64,000 nt of DNA, taken from contig OX485806.1 of assembly GCA_950295325.1 (NCBI GenBank), positions 23,684,001 through 23,748,000 on the forward strand, read 5' to 3'. Under the pieces are notes generated by a model, which was not told the DNA's origin, made no database searches, and saw nothing but the letters and a program-made list of their open reading frames with translations. Position numbers and translations under genes: made by a program. This document shows, piece by piece, positions 10,845 to 22,964 of this stretch (position 1 is its first letter; each line of letters opens with the position of its first letter). The stretch is from Polytrichum commune. Its lineage: Eukaryota > Streptophyta > Polytrichopsida > Polytrichales > Polytrichaceae.

Positions 10845-11990
10845 CAAATAAACCCACCCGATAAATGGGCTAATTTTAGATACCAATAGCTAATAACATC
10901 AAGAAGTAATCTGAAACCCCTCCGTATGACATTATGAGGCCAAGATCGGGCCTCTCGGACCTTTAAGGATTGAACTCATCAACCCTGCTAACTTATCTCA
11001 ATGTAAAATAATTCAAAAAGTCCTGCATTCCCAGTTCCATCATACTTACTGATAGAACTTCGGATTTGTTTTGTGAGTTGAGAGCGTAGTGATGTCTTTA
11101 AAGATTGATTGCATCTTGTCTTCTTATTCTTGCTAAAAACAGGTGTTTATCCTGTATATCCTTTTAATTATACTCTTGAAGACTACTCATAAAATCACGA
11201 CCATAGCTTGATATCCTGTATTTTCACCTAAATTAAATTGGGTTTGATCCGTGCAAATGATAAGTTTTCTGTATTTGGTAACTTCTAGATCTGATGGGGA
11301 GTCCTACTGGTTGCCTTGCAGGTTGGAACCAGAGTTCGGGAAGTGTTTGAAGCCTTAGTGGCTAATTGCCAGTAGTTGCTACGAAGGGTCGGATTTTTTC
11401 CAATTTACTTCGGCAACAGCCGGTCTTTTGTAAAATCAATCGGCCAATTGCCTATATTTTCATATTTTCATTGGCCAATATCCAATTAAATGGAATTCAT
11501 ATCGGCACTAATTATTAAAAAAAAAGTATGAAAAGTTATTAGAAATCATTTCTTAGTACAAAATCTTGAATAAGTGAAAAGAAAGGCATGTTCAAAACTT
11601 TAAATTTGAAGAGTTAATATCCTTGGCAGGAATTGAACCTAGCAATGCCTTCACCGCTTGAAGGCCAAGGGTCCCCCAATTCTTCATAGAAGCAATTGGA
11701 TTTGGTCATGGAAAGGTTGCATAATTCAAAAAGTTTAAGGTTTAGGGTACTTCCTCAAGTGCATCATCAGATGCCCCATACAAATAGCGCTCTGGATGCT
11801 TCCGGCTGAAATCCAGTAACTCACAAGAAGAATCGGCTACATTTCCGGGACATTTTCTGGTCCATCGGCTAATTGCCGGAGGATTGAAATTACAGTCGGA
11901 TTGCCATCCGATGGTTGGAAATTTGGACAAGCCATGAGGGGAAATCCATCAGCTAATAATGAACTAGCCGTCGGTTTTCCCCAAACATAG
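10845..11990. other. Stretch upstream of the DUF639 exons, one possible exon
   Basis: Mostly featureless. At 11321-11367 a segment preceded by TTGCAG reads VGTRVREVFEALVANC and is followed by GTAGTT, which would fit a small exon. I cannot tie it to the DUF639 gene with confidence. A minus-strand open frame (11742-11930) shows no recognised motif. Confidence 0.3.
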
Positions 11991-12683
11991 GTTGGAACCA
12001 TTAGTATTTGAGTTTCCAGAGATGACAGGACATGCACGTCGTGACTCTTGGCTTGCAATCATTCGGGAAGTCGTGGCAGTCCACAATTTTAATTGCTCGT
12101 ACATAGAAGCTGGAAGGTTTGGGAAAATCTGAGGCCCTTGCAAGGGCTGTCTTAGGCATAGCGAGGTTGCGAGCCATCCGAGAAACTTTCAAGGTGTTGC
12201 CACCTCGACTCGACTGCCTACTTTCATACTCATATGGAGAGGTGATGCCTAGTGGGGACATGATCATGGCTGCTCTAGCTGATATTCTCCATCATTCAGG
12301 GCATGGCGAAGGAGGCGATCGATATATACGTTTCTTGATCGTCATGAAGGGAACGAAATTTACGCAAGCTCTGCAACCGCGTCTGTAGCTAGCCTAGGTT
12401 CGGACTTCACTCCTCACCCAACTCCTGATCAAAAGCCCGATGCATCGGCTCCGATCAACAAAGTTATGATTGGTGAAATGACGACATTGGAAAAGACTGT
12501 TGATGGAGTCGCGTGATAACACAAATGTTGCTATTATGACGGTATGTCTTCTACTGCAATTGTCAACTTTGTGGTCATGAGCTCTTGGGCAAGTGTAGAG
12601 ATTGGATCGATATGTAGATTACATCTGCTATCTTCTTTCCCTTTCCAGATGAGAGAAAATCAGTAACTTGGAAGGTGTATGCA

Positions 12684-12885
12684 CTAAGGTATGTGGGGCT
12701 CATGTGGTCACTCTTTCTTAATTGGACACCACTATGGCAAGGTTTATAGTTTAAAATGGACAGACAACACGTATTTTGATGATATTGGACTATCTTTGAT
12801 ATAAGGTATGTAACTTTATTGTGGACACTACTATGATCAATTGGTAATAGGTATGACTGTGGAGAGTCTGTAATCGTCCACATTT
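12684..12885. mobile_element. Family A element (short copy) in a DUF639 intron
   Basis: Begins CTAAGGTATGTGGGGCTCATG, followed by GGTCACTCTTTCTTAATTGG and ACACC, a signature repeated at 15600, 54429 and 55336. On the other strand it is found at 29907 and 58389. This copy is shorter than the others and its right edge is uncertain. Confidence 0.5.
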
Positions 12886-13951
12886 TGAGAAGAGCCTTGG
12901 TTCTACTATTGAAGTGTCTTTGCTTAACAACCTGTTAAAAGCATAGACATGTCAAATTTAGTTTCAGTTTGCAAAATAGTACCTTCTATGTAGATATGAT
13001 GAACTACAAACTGTATGCGATTTTGTGCTAGAGCATTTGCTGTCGGAATATACATGTATATTGGAGATATTCCTGACAATCTTGCACCTTGTTGTTACAG
13101 GAGCTTTTGAAGCCATTGAATGCAGCTCTCTCGTGGTTTGATTCGATAATCCGTTGGGACGATCCATTGAGAACAGTTGCAGTTGCAGCTGTAATTGCTC
13201 TGTTCATCTACATGTGAGTTCCAGCATTGATATTGAGTCTTGAGAAATTAGAGAGAGGTTCTTACTGGAGGAGTCAGTAGCAAGGTTATTGTTCCATTCC
13301 ATCACTTCTAGTCTCCTAGGTATGCTACCCAGAGGACTACAAATGCATTGACCACAAGTGCTCAAGGTTCCTGTTGTGCGACAACACTAAATATCTGATT
13401 TATTGCGGCACTAAAATTAGATATTATGGCACTAAACTAGTGTCATGTTCATTAGAGTGGTCTTCTTACTCAGCACCAAGTGTCATGTGGCACCCTCTCT
13501 AGGTGCTACCCAGTCATTGCAAAACAATTAATGTGAATCGATGATGAATAGTTTGGGCTCACAAAATCAGTGTCTAGTGTAGAGTGTTAATTAGGAACCT
13601 TGGAATTGAATGTTTAACCTAATGTGTTAGAGTGTTTTTTATTTCATGTACAGGGACTGGATATCATATGTCCCACCATTGCTGATGTTGTCAGTGTCAC
13701 TTTACATCTTCTATTTACGGTACATGAAGAAACGGGAACAAATTGGTGTGGGTGAGATACTTGTTCCTACGCCCCCTGGCCAGAGTACAGTGGAGCAGTT
13801 GATGGCACTGCAGCAGGCTTTGTCTCAGCTAGAAGGCATTATTCAAGCAGGCAATATTATCATGTTGAAGATTCGGGCATTGCTACTATCATCCTATCCT
13901 GAGGTAACACTTCCACATGTCTTTGTAGTTCTGAAATTTTTTGAAGCAAAT

Positions 13952-14351
13952 GAGGGGCCAATTTACACTTGGATATGGGCCTTCCAAGTGTAGTGTAAAG
14001 ACATATGCGGCTGGGCTCTCAACCGAATACTCTTTCATTACCATCCTCTTCATGTAGGCCCTTCTCCACAATAGGTGATAGTAAATCCAATGGTTGTCAG
14101 ATATTGAAGTCACATCATAGTCTTCCAGTTTTGTTTTACACCCACCTCTTTGAGGTGGGCTTGACGCAATATCCAGTGGAACATGAATTATTTTCATGTG
14201 CATGTCATATAAAACTCTGTAGGTCTTTCATCCATTCAAATCCTCAAGCTTGACTGTAAAGTGAAGTGGGACAGTTTCAGCATTTTCCACCAATGAAAGA
14301 TTTTTGGTTTCAATGATCAAGAGCCATCAAGCTCTAGTGTAAAGTGCCCCC
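13952..14351. mobile_element. Family C element in a DUF639 intron
   Basis: The inner segment TTTTACACCCACCTCTTTGA and GGTGGGCTTGACGC match the element at 41419-41760 (TGTCATGCCTACCTCTTGG). The ends are built from a GGGCC.ACTT / AAGTG.CCC inverted repeat. Noncoding, roughly 400 bp. Confidence 0.45.
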
Positions 14352-15599
14352 AAGCTTATGTCTTGCAGCCAATCAACATTTTCATGCTCCATTTATTGGG
14401 GCTCAGAACATCAAAGTCGAACTAGTGGAGCCAGAATTGTCATCTCGTCCTTTCAACGTTATGGCTTCATTGGAGACATGGAACCAAAATGAACTTCTTT
14501 GACCTTCTTTTTACACGCACTACTAGTAGTCAGGCTCAAGCAATATGGCGTTAACTTAACATTCTTCAGTAGCCTATTTAGGTTTCAATGCACATGAAAT
14601 AATTCCTAGGTGATCTGGAAAAATCTATGAATGATTCCATCGGAGACGCACCTCTTCACTTGAATCTTGGTAGATGGAGGAAGGCTTTGTGCTGAAGTAC
14701 GGCAACAATAAGGTGTCTATCGATGAGAGCTTGCAACTTCACCATGCTCGGATTTCATGGATGTACTGAAGGTCCTTCATTCTTAAAGATTATTCTTCAA
14801 TCTAAAATTTTGTGCTTGCCTTCTTCTGTTCTGCAGGCATCAAACCAAGTGGCTGCATTATTCGCAGCTGGAGCGTTGGGTCTGGCATTTCTACCAACCC
14901 GGTGGATTGCCTTCATTGTCTTTGTGAATCTCTTCACTGGCCAGATGAAGTCACGAAGAGACAGCTCGGCCACTTTCAACCGGCGATTCAACGAGTGGTG
15001 GTACAGCATACCTGTGGTACCTGTCCGATTCCTCAAACCTGAAGAAATAGAAAATGTTAACAAAACCGATCAGTAGCTGTATCAGTAGCTGGATGGAAGC
15101 TGGATATGCTCTTGGTAGAATAGCAAACATTTGCAAAAGCTGAGAGCTTCTTATGTAATCAGTATCTTGAAAAGGGTGTCATAAGAAAACCTGCGGTGTG
15201 TAAATTTGGAGTGGATTACTTCGCCACCATTGCTTCTGCCAATGGTTTTGTCCATATACTGTTTAGGATATGTAGATGTGTTCAAGCTGGAATAGTTCAT
15301 GTACTCCCATACATATTTATGATGAACATTGATAGTTCTGAATTGATAAGTTTAGGGTCAAGGCTGATTCTTAGTGCATTTAGACCCCATTTAGACTAGG
15401 AGTATAAACACCACATGTAACATTTATGGTGGTTCAAATCACCAGAAACACAGTATGCTAGATTGCCAAAACGACGAGGCAATGTGAAATGTGCAATTTG
15501 AGAGATCAAGGTAAAGAATCTGTTTGTGAGAATTCTGTCCACGCTTCTTTCTTGAATCTTGGGCCATGGTTGAGAGTCTTGGAATGTCAATTGTAAGTT

Positions 15600-15993
15600 T
15601 TAAGGTGTGTGGGCCTTATGTGGTCACTCTTCTTTATCGGACACCTATATTCGAGTTGTATATGGCAAGCCTTGTAGTCAACAACGGACTTCATTACGAC
15701 ATTTGTTATGATGATTTTGGACTATATGAGCTCCAAAAATTGACGCTATTCTTGGTTTGATATTGAACACAATTGCGGCAGCCTATGTGATCATTAAGAA
15801 AGCAAGAGAATACTTGCTTCAACCTCTTATGATTCTAATTCGATTTGTGCATCTCTAAATCGATTCTCAAACTTGAAATGACAATCTTTGTGGTTTGCAA
15901 TTGAAAAGTTAATGAGATAATTCTTGAGCCGATCCAACAACCATAAATGTATGTGAAGTTGGAAGTACTTGAAACATGGCCACATACCTCAAG
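15600..15993. mobile_element. Family A element
   Basis: The left end reads TTAAGGTGTGTGGGCCTTAT followed by GTGGTCACTCTTCTTTATCGG. The right end reads GGCCACATACCTCAAG, giving inverted termini. It contains the family's internal motif GAGCCGATCCAACAACC, also seen at about 56080. Noncoding, just downstream of the DUF639 locus. Confidence 0.6.
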
Positions 15994-17191
15994 GGAGAAG
16001 TTGCATTTTGTGTATGTATCCACATGTAAGGTTGAGGCATCCATAGTCAACCATGTCCATTTCACCACTCCCTAGGGTACATGTAATGTCAACATGAATG
16101 AGATTTATATTTTTAGGCAAACGGAATTATGGTTTATGTGTTGGCGACTTATGATTGATTACCTTTATAAGAGTTTTGACTACTATCATAGCCAAGAATT
16201 AACATTTCAATGAGTTGTTTTTGGTTAACCTAAAGATTGATAGCCTATTTTAGTAAACTTTATTGCTTCAAAAAATATAGCAATTTCCCTATTTATCAAA
16301 AATTGAAAAAAAAATTGCATTCCTCATAGAAATTGTTTCTTTTCACAAGGAACAAAAATCCCCTGCTTTACTCCTTCTAAACATATGCAAACACTCTTAT
16401 TTTATCACTTATAGATGCCTCAACCTTATGGGTGGAAGGTTTTGTTGGAGACGTTCACTAAAGGGGAGGTCACACACTTTCAAAAATGTCAATTTTGAGA
16501 TAGTGAGTGTGGGTCAAGGCAAAAGAATTCTTTGGCCTTGACATGTGCCTAGCCTCGAGGAGCTTGGTTTCAAGGTTGGTCCCTTATTTTTTTGGTTAAA
16601 CCGTCCATTGTCAGCTCCAAGCATCATCAGAGATTTACGCCTCACAAAATAGTTGTTTTAGATCAACACAAAAAATGGATGTTTATACTCAATAAAATAG
16701 GGTCCTACCTTGAAACCAAACTACCCAAGGTTAGGGCCAGTTTACACTAGTGAGTAATGACCATGACCACCACTTTCAAAAAAAAACTCAGTGGTTAAGA
16801 TATGAATGACAGTCCCACCTCATATTACACTTGGTGAGCATGTCAAAAATTGGATGAGAAAGTGACATGGAATTCTACATGCTCATGAATGGATGATGTC
16901 AACGCTCATCCAAATTCTGCAATGAGAGAACCCAAATAAGTTTTCTCAGTGGAAAATAAGTGTGACCATGTTGGAGAAGTTTTCCGTTTTTATCCATTCT
17001 TAAGTTAGAACTATACTATTAGTGAATTTTACTTGTAGTGTTTTTTCATCAAAAACACTACGTCCTAGTCTTAGTTCACTTTGCAATGTGACATGGATTT
17101 CTATTGGTCATGGTCTTCAGAACACCGACCATGATAAATTATAAATCAATTTTTCTGACATTAATGGTCACGAGTGTTAAACATCCATAAT
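15994..17191. other. Intergenic stretch, nothing recognised
   Basis: No coding or repeat signature was recognised between the family A element and copy B of the large repeat. Confidence 0.45.
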
Positions 17192-17615
17192 TCTTTCTAC
17201 CTTGGCCCATATCTATCTATCTATTTATCTTGACCAGATACTGCATAAATGTGTCTTTGAAGTTCATCACATCAATAACAACTCATTCAAAAGTGTATTT
17301 TATTCATTACTAGAGTTGCGTTCTTGTGTGCTCATTGTCACATGCATCCAAAGTTCTTAAGACATTGCCTTCAAATAGGTTGCTCATACAGCAACATGAA
17401 ATGAAATGAATTATACTAATGAACTGAAAAATACTACAGTGCATTATATAAACAGGTGAGTCCTAATATGGTGCTAAAACATCTTCTTTTTATTGAAATT
17501 GGTGCATATATATGATTTTATTTCTTTAATTATTGATTATAAACTTCAGCTTGTATGGCTACCACTTATCCTCCCTACACTATCCAAAAGACATCAAGTG
17601 AAAGTGCCTATATCC

Positions 17616-17647
17616 CCCCCCCCCCCCCCACACACACACACACACAC
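17616..17647. repeat. Poly-C plus (CA)n microsatellite
   Basis: A run of 14 or so C followed by about nine CA units. It is absent from copy A at the matching position. Confidence 0.9.
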
Positions 17648-18519
17648 CCTCCGCTCTATACCATAGGCTTTGAGCACTTGAGACCCTTAATGTGCTTAAA
17701 ACATTTTACGGAAAGTTCAAACTATGAGCAAGTTCATTAGAAGATAAATGTAACCGAGTTCATGAAATTTCAACATCATATGATTTAGACACAATTTATG
17801 CATGTAACTAGAATTTAAGCATTTTTGGGTTTATGCATGAATTTTGGACAATTCAAACTGTCAATATGATGTACACTAGATCACAAAACTACACAAAAAT
17901 GGCGGTTGGCGAACTTGGAATACAAAACATTTGAAGTTGCGGTTATTATGTTGATGTTGTTGTTTGATGATTTTGTCCCCACAAGTGCACATCCCAAACA
18001 TTTAAAGTTGTGGTTTGTCCAACTATGCTTATATGTCAGTTATCTGGAGGTCACCAAGTTGGTAGAAAACTGTGTGAGATCAATGGTAGCATGGGTTTAA
18101 TTCATGAAGGCTAGAAATATGGTACAATGGGGAGAAATGGAAAAGGTCTCATATTATCACCATAGGCTACCCTCAAAAGTGGTCCATTATGTAATTATTG
18201 TATGTGATTAAGGGTCTCGGTATTTTCTTGGGGAGATTCTTCTAGACTACGATTCCATGTGATGACAACGGATGGATCCAAGGGTTAGGGTGTGGATTGC
18301 AATGGTGACGTTGGATTTCAAAGACGACTAAAATTGACTTGATAAATTTTGCCTATACTCTTGAATGTTGACATGTGGCCAAGTTGTTTGTTGGGGGAGA
18401 GGGAATGTTTGAAAATACTATTTTGTATTAAAGTTATAGGGTATGCTTTATAATGCTTTATAGGGTAATGCTCTATAAATGTATATGCAATTGCCAATTC
18501 CCCTCTTTAAAATGCCCAT

Positions 18520-18563
<44 letters not shown>

Positions 18564-19116
18564 TCAAAGGGGGGAAGATATATAGGTAAATACTAGTGTT
18601 AGATTGGTATTGTCTTTCGTTTTATACCATTTGGGTATCTATAATGAGGATTCCATGCTTTCTGATGGGTATGGGTATGGATATGAGTAATTTTGTTTTC
18701 AATATCATTCGGTTCTATGTACCATGCAAGCACTTTCATGCCTAGTTAAAGGCACCCTAATATTAATATGATTTAGAATGGTATTGACCCAAATAATAAC
18801 TCGGGTCTACAGAGATTATCTCAGCTAGACATACCCACCAAATTTCAATATTTTGACTCGTATTACAACTTTGATACCCACATGTAGGTTCTTTAATACC
18901 ATCATTGTTATTGATTATTGACACCATGCATTAACCTATATATCGTTCCAACATTGGTAAATACCACCCCATGGCCCAATCATACACCCTTTGATTGCAT
19001 GTGATCCCTACCTTTAAAGCTAGGTGACCTCCTGTAACAAACCTCCCACATGTGTGCCACCGACTTTCACAATCTTCATAATAACAACTATCAATCAAAA
19101 TGGTGAGTTGATTGTA

Positions 19117-19525
19117 CCACGGGGCGATCACACCCCCTTACATTTCATAGCCACGTGCGATAAAAGTTTGCTACCCTATATTACATGCCATAGATAAAAT
19201 TTAAAATTATGATATTTTTTCTACATACACATAACCATTGATAATATCTTTTTGAAATTTTTTTGAAATTTTTAGTCATCTTCATTTTTGTAGTAATTTG
19301 TTTAGTTCATTGTTGCGTCATTCTAGTTAGAAACGGTGTTTTTTTTTTTTTTTAAATCATCAAATTTGGTTACAAATTTTTACTATGTAATAGATACCAT
19401 GTATATGTACTCATGAAAAAAAAATCATAAACTTTTGAACCATTTTGGTGATGCTTTATGTAAAAAGTAGATTTTGTTTTATCGCACGTGGTGTTCAACT
19501 TGACAATGAAGTGCACCCCCCGGGG
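19117..19525. mobile_element. MITE-like insertion in copy B
   Basis: Comparison with copy A (GAGTTGATTATACTC) shows an insertion of about 409 bp flanked by GATTGTA on both sides (19110-19116 and 19525-19531). The ends are imperfect inverted repeats (CCACGGGGCGATCACACCCC against the complement of GTGCACCCCCCGGGG). A better inner pair is CCACGTGCGATAAAA / TTTTATCGCACGTGG. Noncoding. Confidence 0.75.
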
Positions 19526-19761
19526 ATTGTACTCAATTTATTTTCTTAATAACCTCTAAGTACAATCATAAACCAATTGTATCTTGGTCTAAGCTCAGCC
19601 ACCCAACCACAGGAGAGAGACAAAACATCCTCTCTCCTCCATTGAGCTTGCTCTTATGCCAAAGGCACTATTTTTACTTTCTATCTTTAGTTCTATTATG
19701 AATCTTCTATCTTTGGTTATTCTAGAACCTTCTTCCAACTTTTAACCTAATCACATTATTT

Positions 19762-20028
19762 CAGTTGGAATTGTCTAATTCCAACTTTATTCATTCATGT
19801 ATACTTCTAGTTGGAATTGTCTAATTCCAACTAGATTCATCTATCCAATGAGAGTTGCCTAACTCCAATGAATAACATCCATCCGTTGGGAGTTGTCTAA
19901 CTCCGATTCATATCTTCTAGTTGAACTTGTCTAACACATAAATCTTCCAGAGGGAGGTGTCTAACTCCCATTCGGAGTTGTTTAACTCCAACGCAAAGAT
20001 CTTCCACTCGGAGTTGTCTAACTCCTAT
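19762..20028. repeat. Array of short palindromes, copy B
   Basis: The same hairpin units as at 10565-10838, for example TTGGAATTGTCTAATTCCAA and GGAGTTGTCTAACTCC. Unit 5 (about 19920) is partly deleted here (TTGAACTTGTCTAACAC), unlike copy A. Confidence 0.75.
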
Positions 20029-20035
20029 CATCCTC

Positions 20036-21959
20036 TACTTACACACTGGCACATGTGGTCATAAGGTTCATTCATCCATCAATATTTCTAGTTACATTAC
20101 ACCTCCTATGAATGAATAAAAGAGAAGATTCCTACCCACCGCCCACCCCCCTCCCAACCATAATTGTTGTGCATTGACTTTTGAACCCTCTCCACCAATG
20201 AGTTATGTTTTATCCTAAGAATCATATGAATATTCATTTTGGAGTATGTATTTGTCCACGTGGGGGGACCAGGGGGACATGAAATTGGGTATTAGAATTG
20301 GGTCATTGACGAAATTGAACTCTTCAACCTTATAATTCTAGTTCACCTTTGTACTAAGCTCGGGGGCTCACTCCCTTGTAGAGATATGATCTATTCATAT
20401 AATTGGGTGTTCTTAGGGGGCTTTAAAGTAACTTGCAATTTCATGGGATATTACATTAATTTGATGGTGGTTCTTGAACTTACTTAGGATATTCTGAAAT
20501 TGAAACTCCAAAACCATGTACAATTCTAATAGATTTATGATGTTTTCATCAAAACATTAAATGAGACATGATATGCATTGTTGCACATAACTTTAATACA
20601 CATGGAGTGACCCCCCCCTTTTTAGGTATTGAGATTAATTATCATCTTTATTATGGATCTATTGAAGATGTAGCAATACATCAAATTATAAATGTTATAA
20701 TAATATAATGTTGTCTATTTGACTAAACCTAAATCCTTGAGCATGATATGATAAGATAGTTGACCCTAAAATATATAGTCTTCCATTACAAACACCCATG
20801 TCTTAGGATATTGTGGACATGAAAAATAACCTTAATGCTTCTAAAAAAAATTAAATTTAAAAATCAAGGTGTTAGCATACCATGATTTATACGGTGCACA
20901 CACAACATCATTGCATGGCATACTATGTCAAAGCCAAAGTGAGTGGAGGCTCCATTGAAGATAGAGCCATGGACTTGTCAATCCAACGAGATATTTGGCA
21001 CATAAATCAAACCACTCAAAGTGCCCAAACTTACCATAGGGTCCAAATAGGTCTAACTGCCTTAATCAATTAATTAGTGTTAATTAAGATGTGATTGTCG
21101 GTTAACTCTTTTTAAACCTCTTTTTAATGAAAAATATGCTTTTAATGTAAAACGTATGGATGGGCCAGTTTAATTTCATGTTAAAATCTAAAGTCTAAGC
21201 AATTCATCAAGTCACACCTCATTAGGATAAGGATGAGCAAAAAAAAAATCTACCCAAATAAAAGCACACGTTCGGAGTGCCATGGTCTCCTGGTTTTGTA
21301 TTAGGCCTATCACCAAGAGATGATTTTTGAAAATAATTCAAGTGACCATGAAACATGATCCGTTCGATGCCATGTAGGAATCCATGTAGACTTTACATCC
21401 ATCTTGCTTTCACATACTCCGTTAGGTCCCTCAAGCGTAGTGTGAAGTGAACTTGGGATGGCTCCGCCTTTTTAAACAATGAGAGTGCTTAAAGTGTAAG
21501 GGTCACGGGCTCTCAATCTCGTGTGTGAAGTGGGCCTTAGTGACCGACTTGTTGACTTGAATTTCTCCCTCTTCGTGATCCGAAAGTCAATACTCTTAAG
21601 AGTTGGAGAAGTCGATGATACTACAAAGTCCTTGAATACCAAACCAAAAAACCCAAACAATGGATGAAATAGAGTGCCAACCCGCGTGGCAGATGAAAAA
21701 ATCCTCTCAGTAGAAAGCTCTCACCTGGTTGGTTGAAATACATGGCCAAGTGTCAGGTCAAACAACCAAAGCAGACCGGAGTCAAATGTTAGATGTAATT
21801 CATCTTTCGTCCTGCAAACCATCAATCTCCCTGAACGAGAAGTAGTCCTCATGACGAGTGACAAATGACTGTAGGATGAAACATAAACCCAAAGCAGATG
21901 CACATAGATGAATGTATGTGGTAGAGGTCGCCTGTCATATTAGCAATAGTATTGTTATC
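20036..21959. other. Intergenic stretch with a probable family C fragment
   Basis: No gene recognised. At about 21370-21540 the sequence (CATGTAGGAATCCATGTAG, later CTCGTGTGTGAAGTGGGCC) matches the right half of the family C element at 41419-41760. The remainder is featureless. Confidence 0.45.
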
Positions 21960-22427
21960 CATGAAAAAACCTTTTTACTATTGACATAAATAAGTTTTAA
22001 AAACTTGTTTAAAAGTTTTTTAGACCAATTTTTTATTTTTTAATTAATCTTATTTATTTAAAAATAATAAAATAGATATTAATAAAATAAAGTGTTTTAA
22101 ATTTGTGTTTTAAATAATAAATTAAAATTATTATCTATTTTTAAAAAATTAAAAAATTAGTTGAATTTACTGTAAAGAGATCTTAATATGATCTTCTTAT
22201 GAATCAAAATTATGTAGAACAAGTTTTAGAAGCTTTAGAAAAAAATTATAAATTTAGCTACATATAAAATTTATTTATATTTATTTATGTATATTAAATT
22301 AAATAATTTTTAAAAATTAAATAATTTTGAGATATATATTATAATATATGAGAAGTCTTTACTTTAAAATAAATACTTACCTAGATTTTTTCTTTTTTCT
22401 TTTTTTTCTTTTTTTCACTAATTTTTA

Positions 22428-22890
22428 AAAAGTCCTAATGTTAAATATTTATCAATAGGTAAAGCAACTCCTATACCTAGCCAAAGAGCTACTGTAGTAC
22501 CAATTAGGAAAATTATTGTAGCTATTGGACGACAAAAAGAATTTTGAAATATATTAACATTTTCTAAAAAGGTAATGTTAATAACCCTCTAGGTATTGCG
22601 GTCATTAAAATGACACTTTATTTGGAACTGTACAAAGTATTTGAAATACACAAAAAAGAATACCATTCATGCAATATTTCTAAAGGAGTTGCAAAAGAAT
22701 TTGCTAGCTAACCAATCATTGAAGGTTCTCAAACAACTAATCCTATAGTACATACAATAGTATCTAAAATAACAACTGGGAATATATATATAAGGTCATT
22801 GGGCCAAGCAAGTTCTCCATAATAATTATGTCCCATACCTTTAGCTAATTTAGCTCGTAATATAGGATCACTTAAATCATGTTTTTTTGT
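22428..22890 (-). pseudogene. petD: petD remnant (cytochrome b6-f subunit IV), plastid origin
   Basis: Reverse-strand reading gives [20 protein letters not shown], then ELAWPNDL, later EPSMIG, and near the end [20 protein letters not shown] followed by LTLGLF. This is the second exon of plastid petD, nearly full length. It is broken: a TGA replaces a sense codon before EPSMIG, and the middle (about 22560-22680) contains stops and frame changes. The product in chloroplasts is a subunit of the cytochrome b6-f complex. This copy cannot encode it. Confidence 0.85.
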
Positions 22891-22964
22891 TATTATGATT
22901 GGTTATTAAATATTTCCCCCAAAAAAATCGGACATAATTTTATTTTTCATCTGGCTAAAAAAAT

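Larger units (their letters stand above)
11991..15076 (+). pseudogene. DUF639-family membrane protein, C-terminal part with frame breaks
   Basis: Four coding blocks read as the C-terminal half of the plant DUF639 family. Block 1 (11991-12541) contains VFEFPEMTGHARRDSWLAII, then LGKSEALARAVLGIARLRAI, then MIGEMTTLEKTVDGV and RDNTNVAIMT, ending at donor GTATGT. It changes frame three times (near 12105, 12315 and 12515), with no space for introns. Blocks 2-4 are clean: 13101-13213 (DSIIRWDDPLRTVAVAAVIA), 13654-13903 (PPLLMLSVSLYIFYLRY, then a helix rich in Q/A/L) and 14837-15076 (WWYSIPVVPVRFLKPEEIE, stop TAG). Hydrophobic segments in blocks 2-4 suggest three or four membrane helices. The function of the family is unknown. 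The N-terminal half was not found upstream. The breaks may mean decay or base-calling error, because the later exons and splice sites are intact. Naming rests on family memory. Confidence 0.65.
17192..20035. repeat. Large dispersed repeat, copy B
   Basis: Collinear with copy A at 7612-10844. It lacks the two MITEs of copy A but carries its own insertion at 19117-19525. It also has a C-run followed by (CA)n at about 17616-17647. It keeps the apparently original single-orientation arrangement around 17690-17800 that copy A has inverted. The palindrome array near its right end is shared. Confidence 0.8.

Noticed and set aside
11620-11680. tRNA-like T-arm (AATTGAACCTAGC on the plus strand)
   Set aside because: The reverse complement has a TTCAATTCC-like loop, but the T-stem pairs poorly and no acceptor or D-arm can be matched.
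14797-15136. Minus-strand and second-frame open reading frames over the last DUF639 exon
   Set aside because: They overlap the clean plus-strand exon 14837-15076, which has an acceptor site and the family's C-terminal sequence.
7612-20035. Copies A and B as the two LTRs of one retroelement
   Set aside because: The interval contains an intron-bearing host gene and no gag or pol sequence, the copies do not have TG...CA ends, and they differ by independent insertions. A segmental or dispersed duplication fits better.
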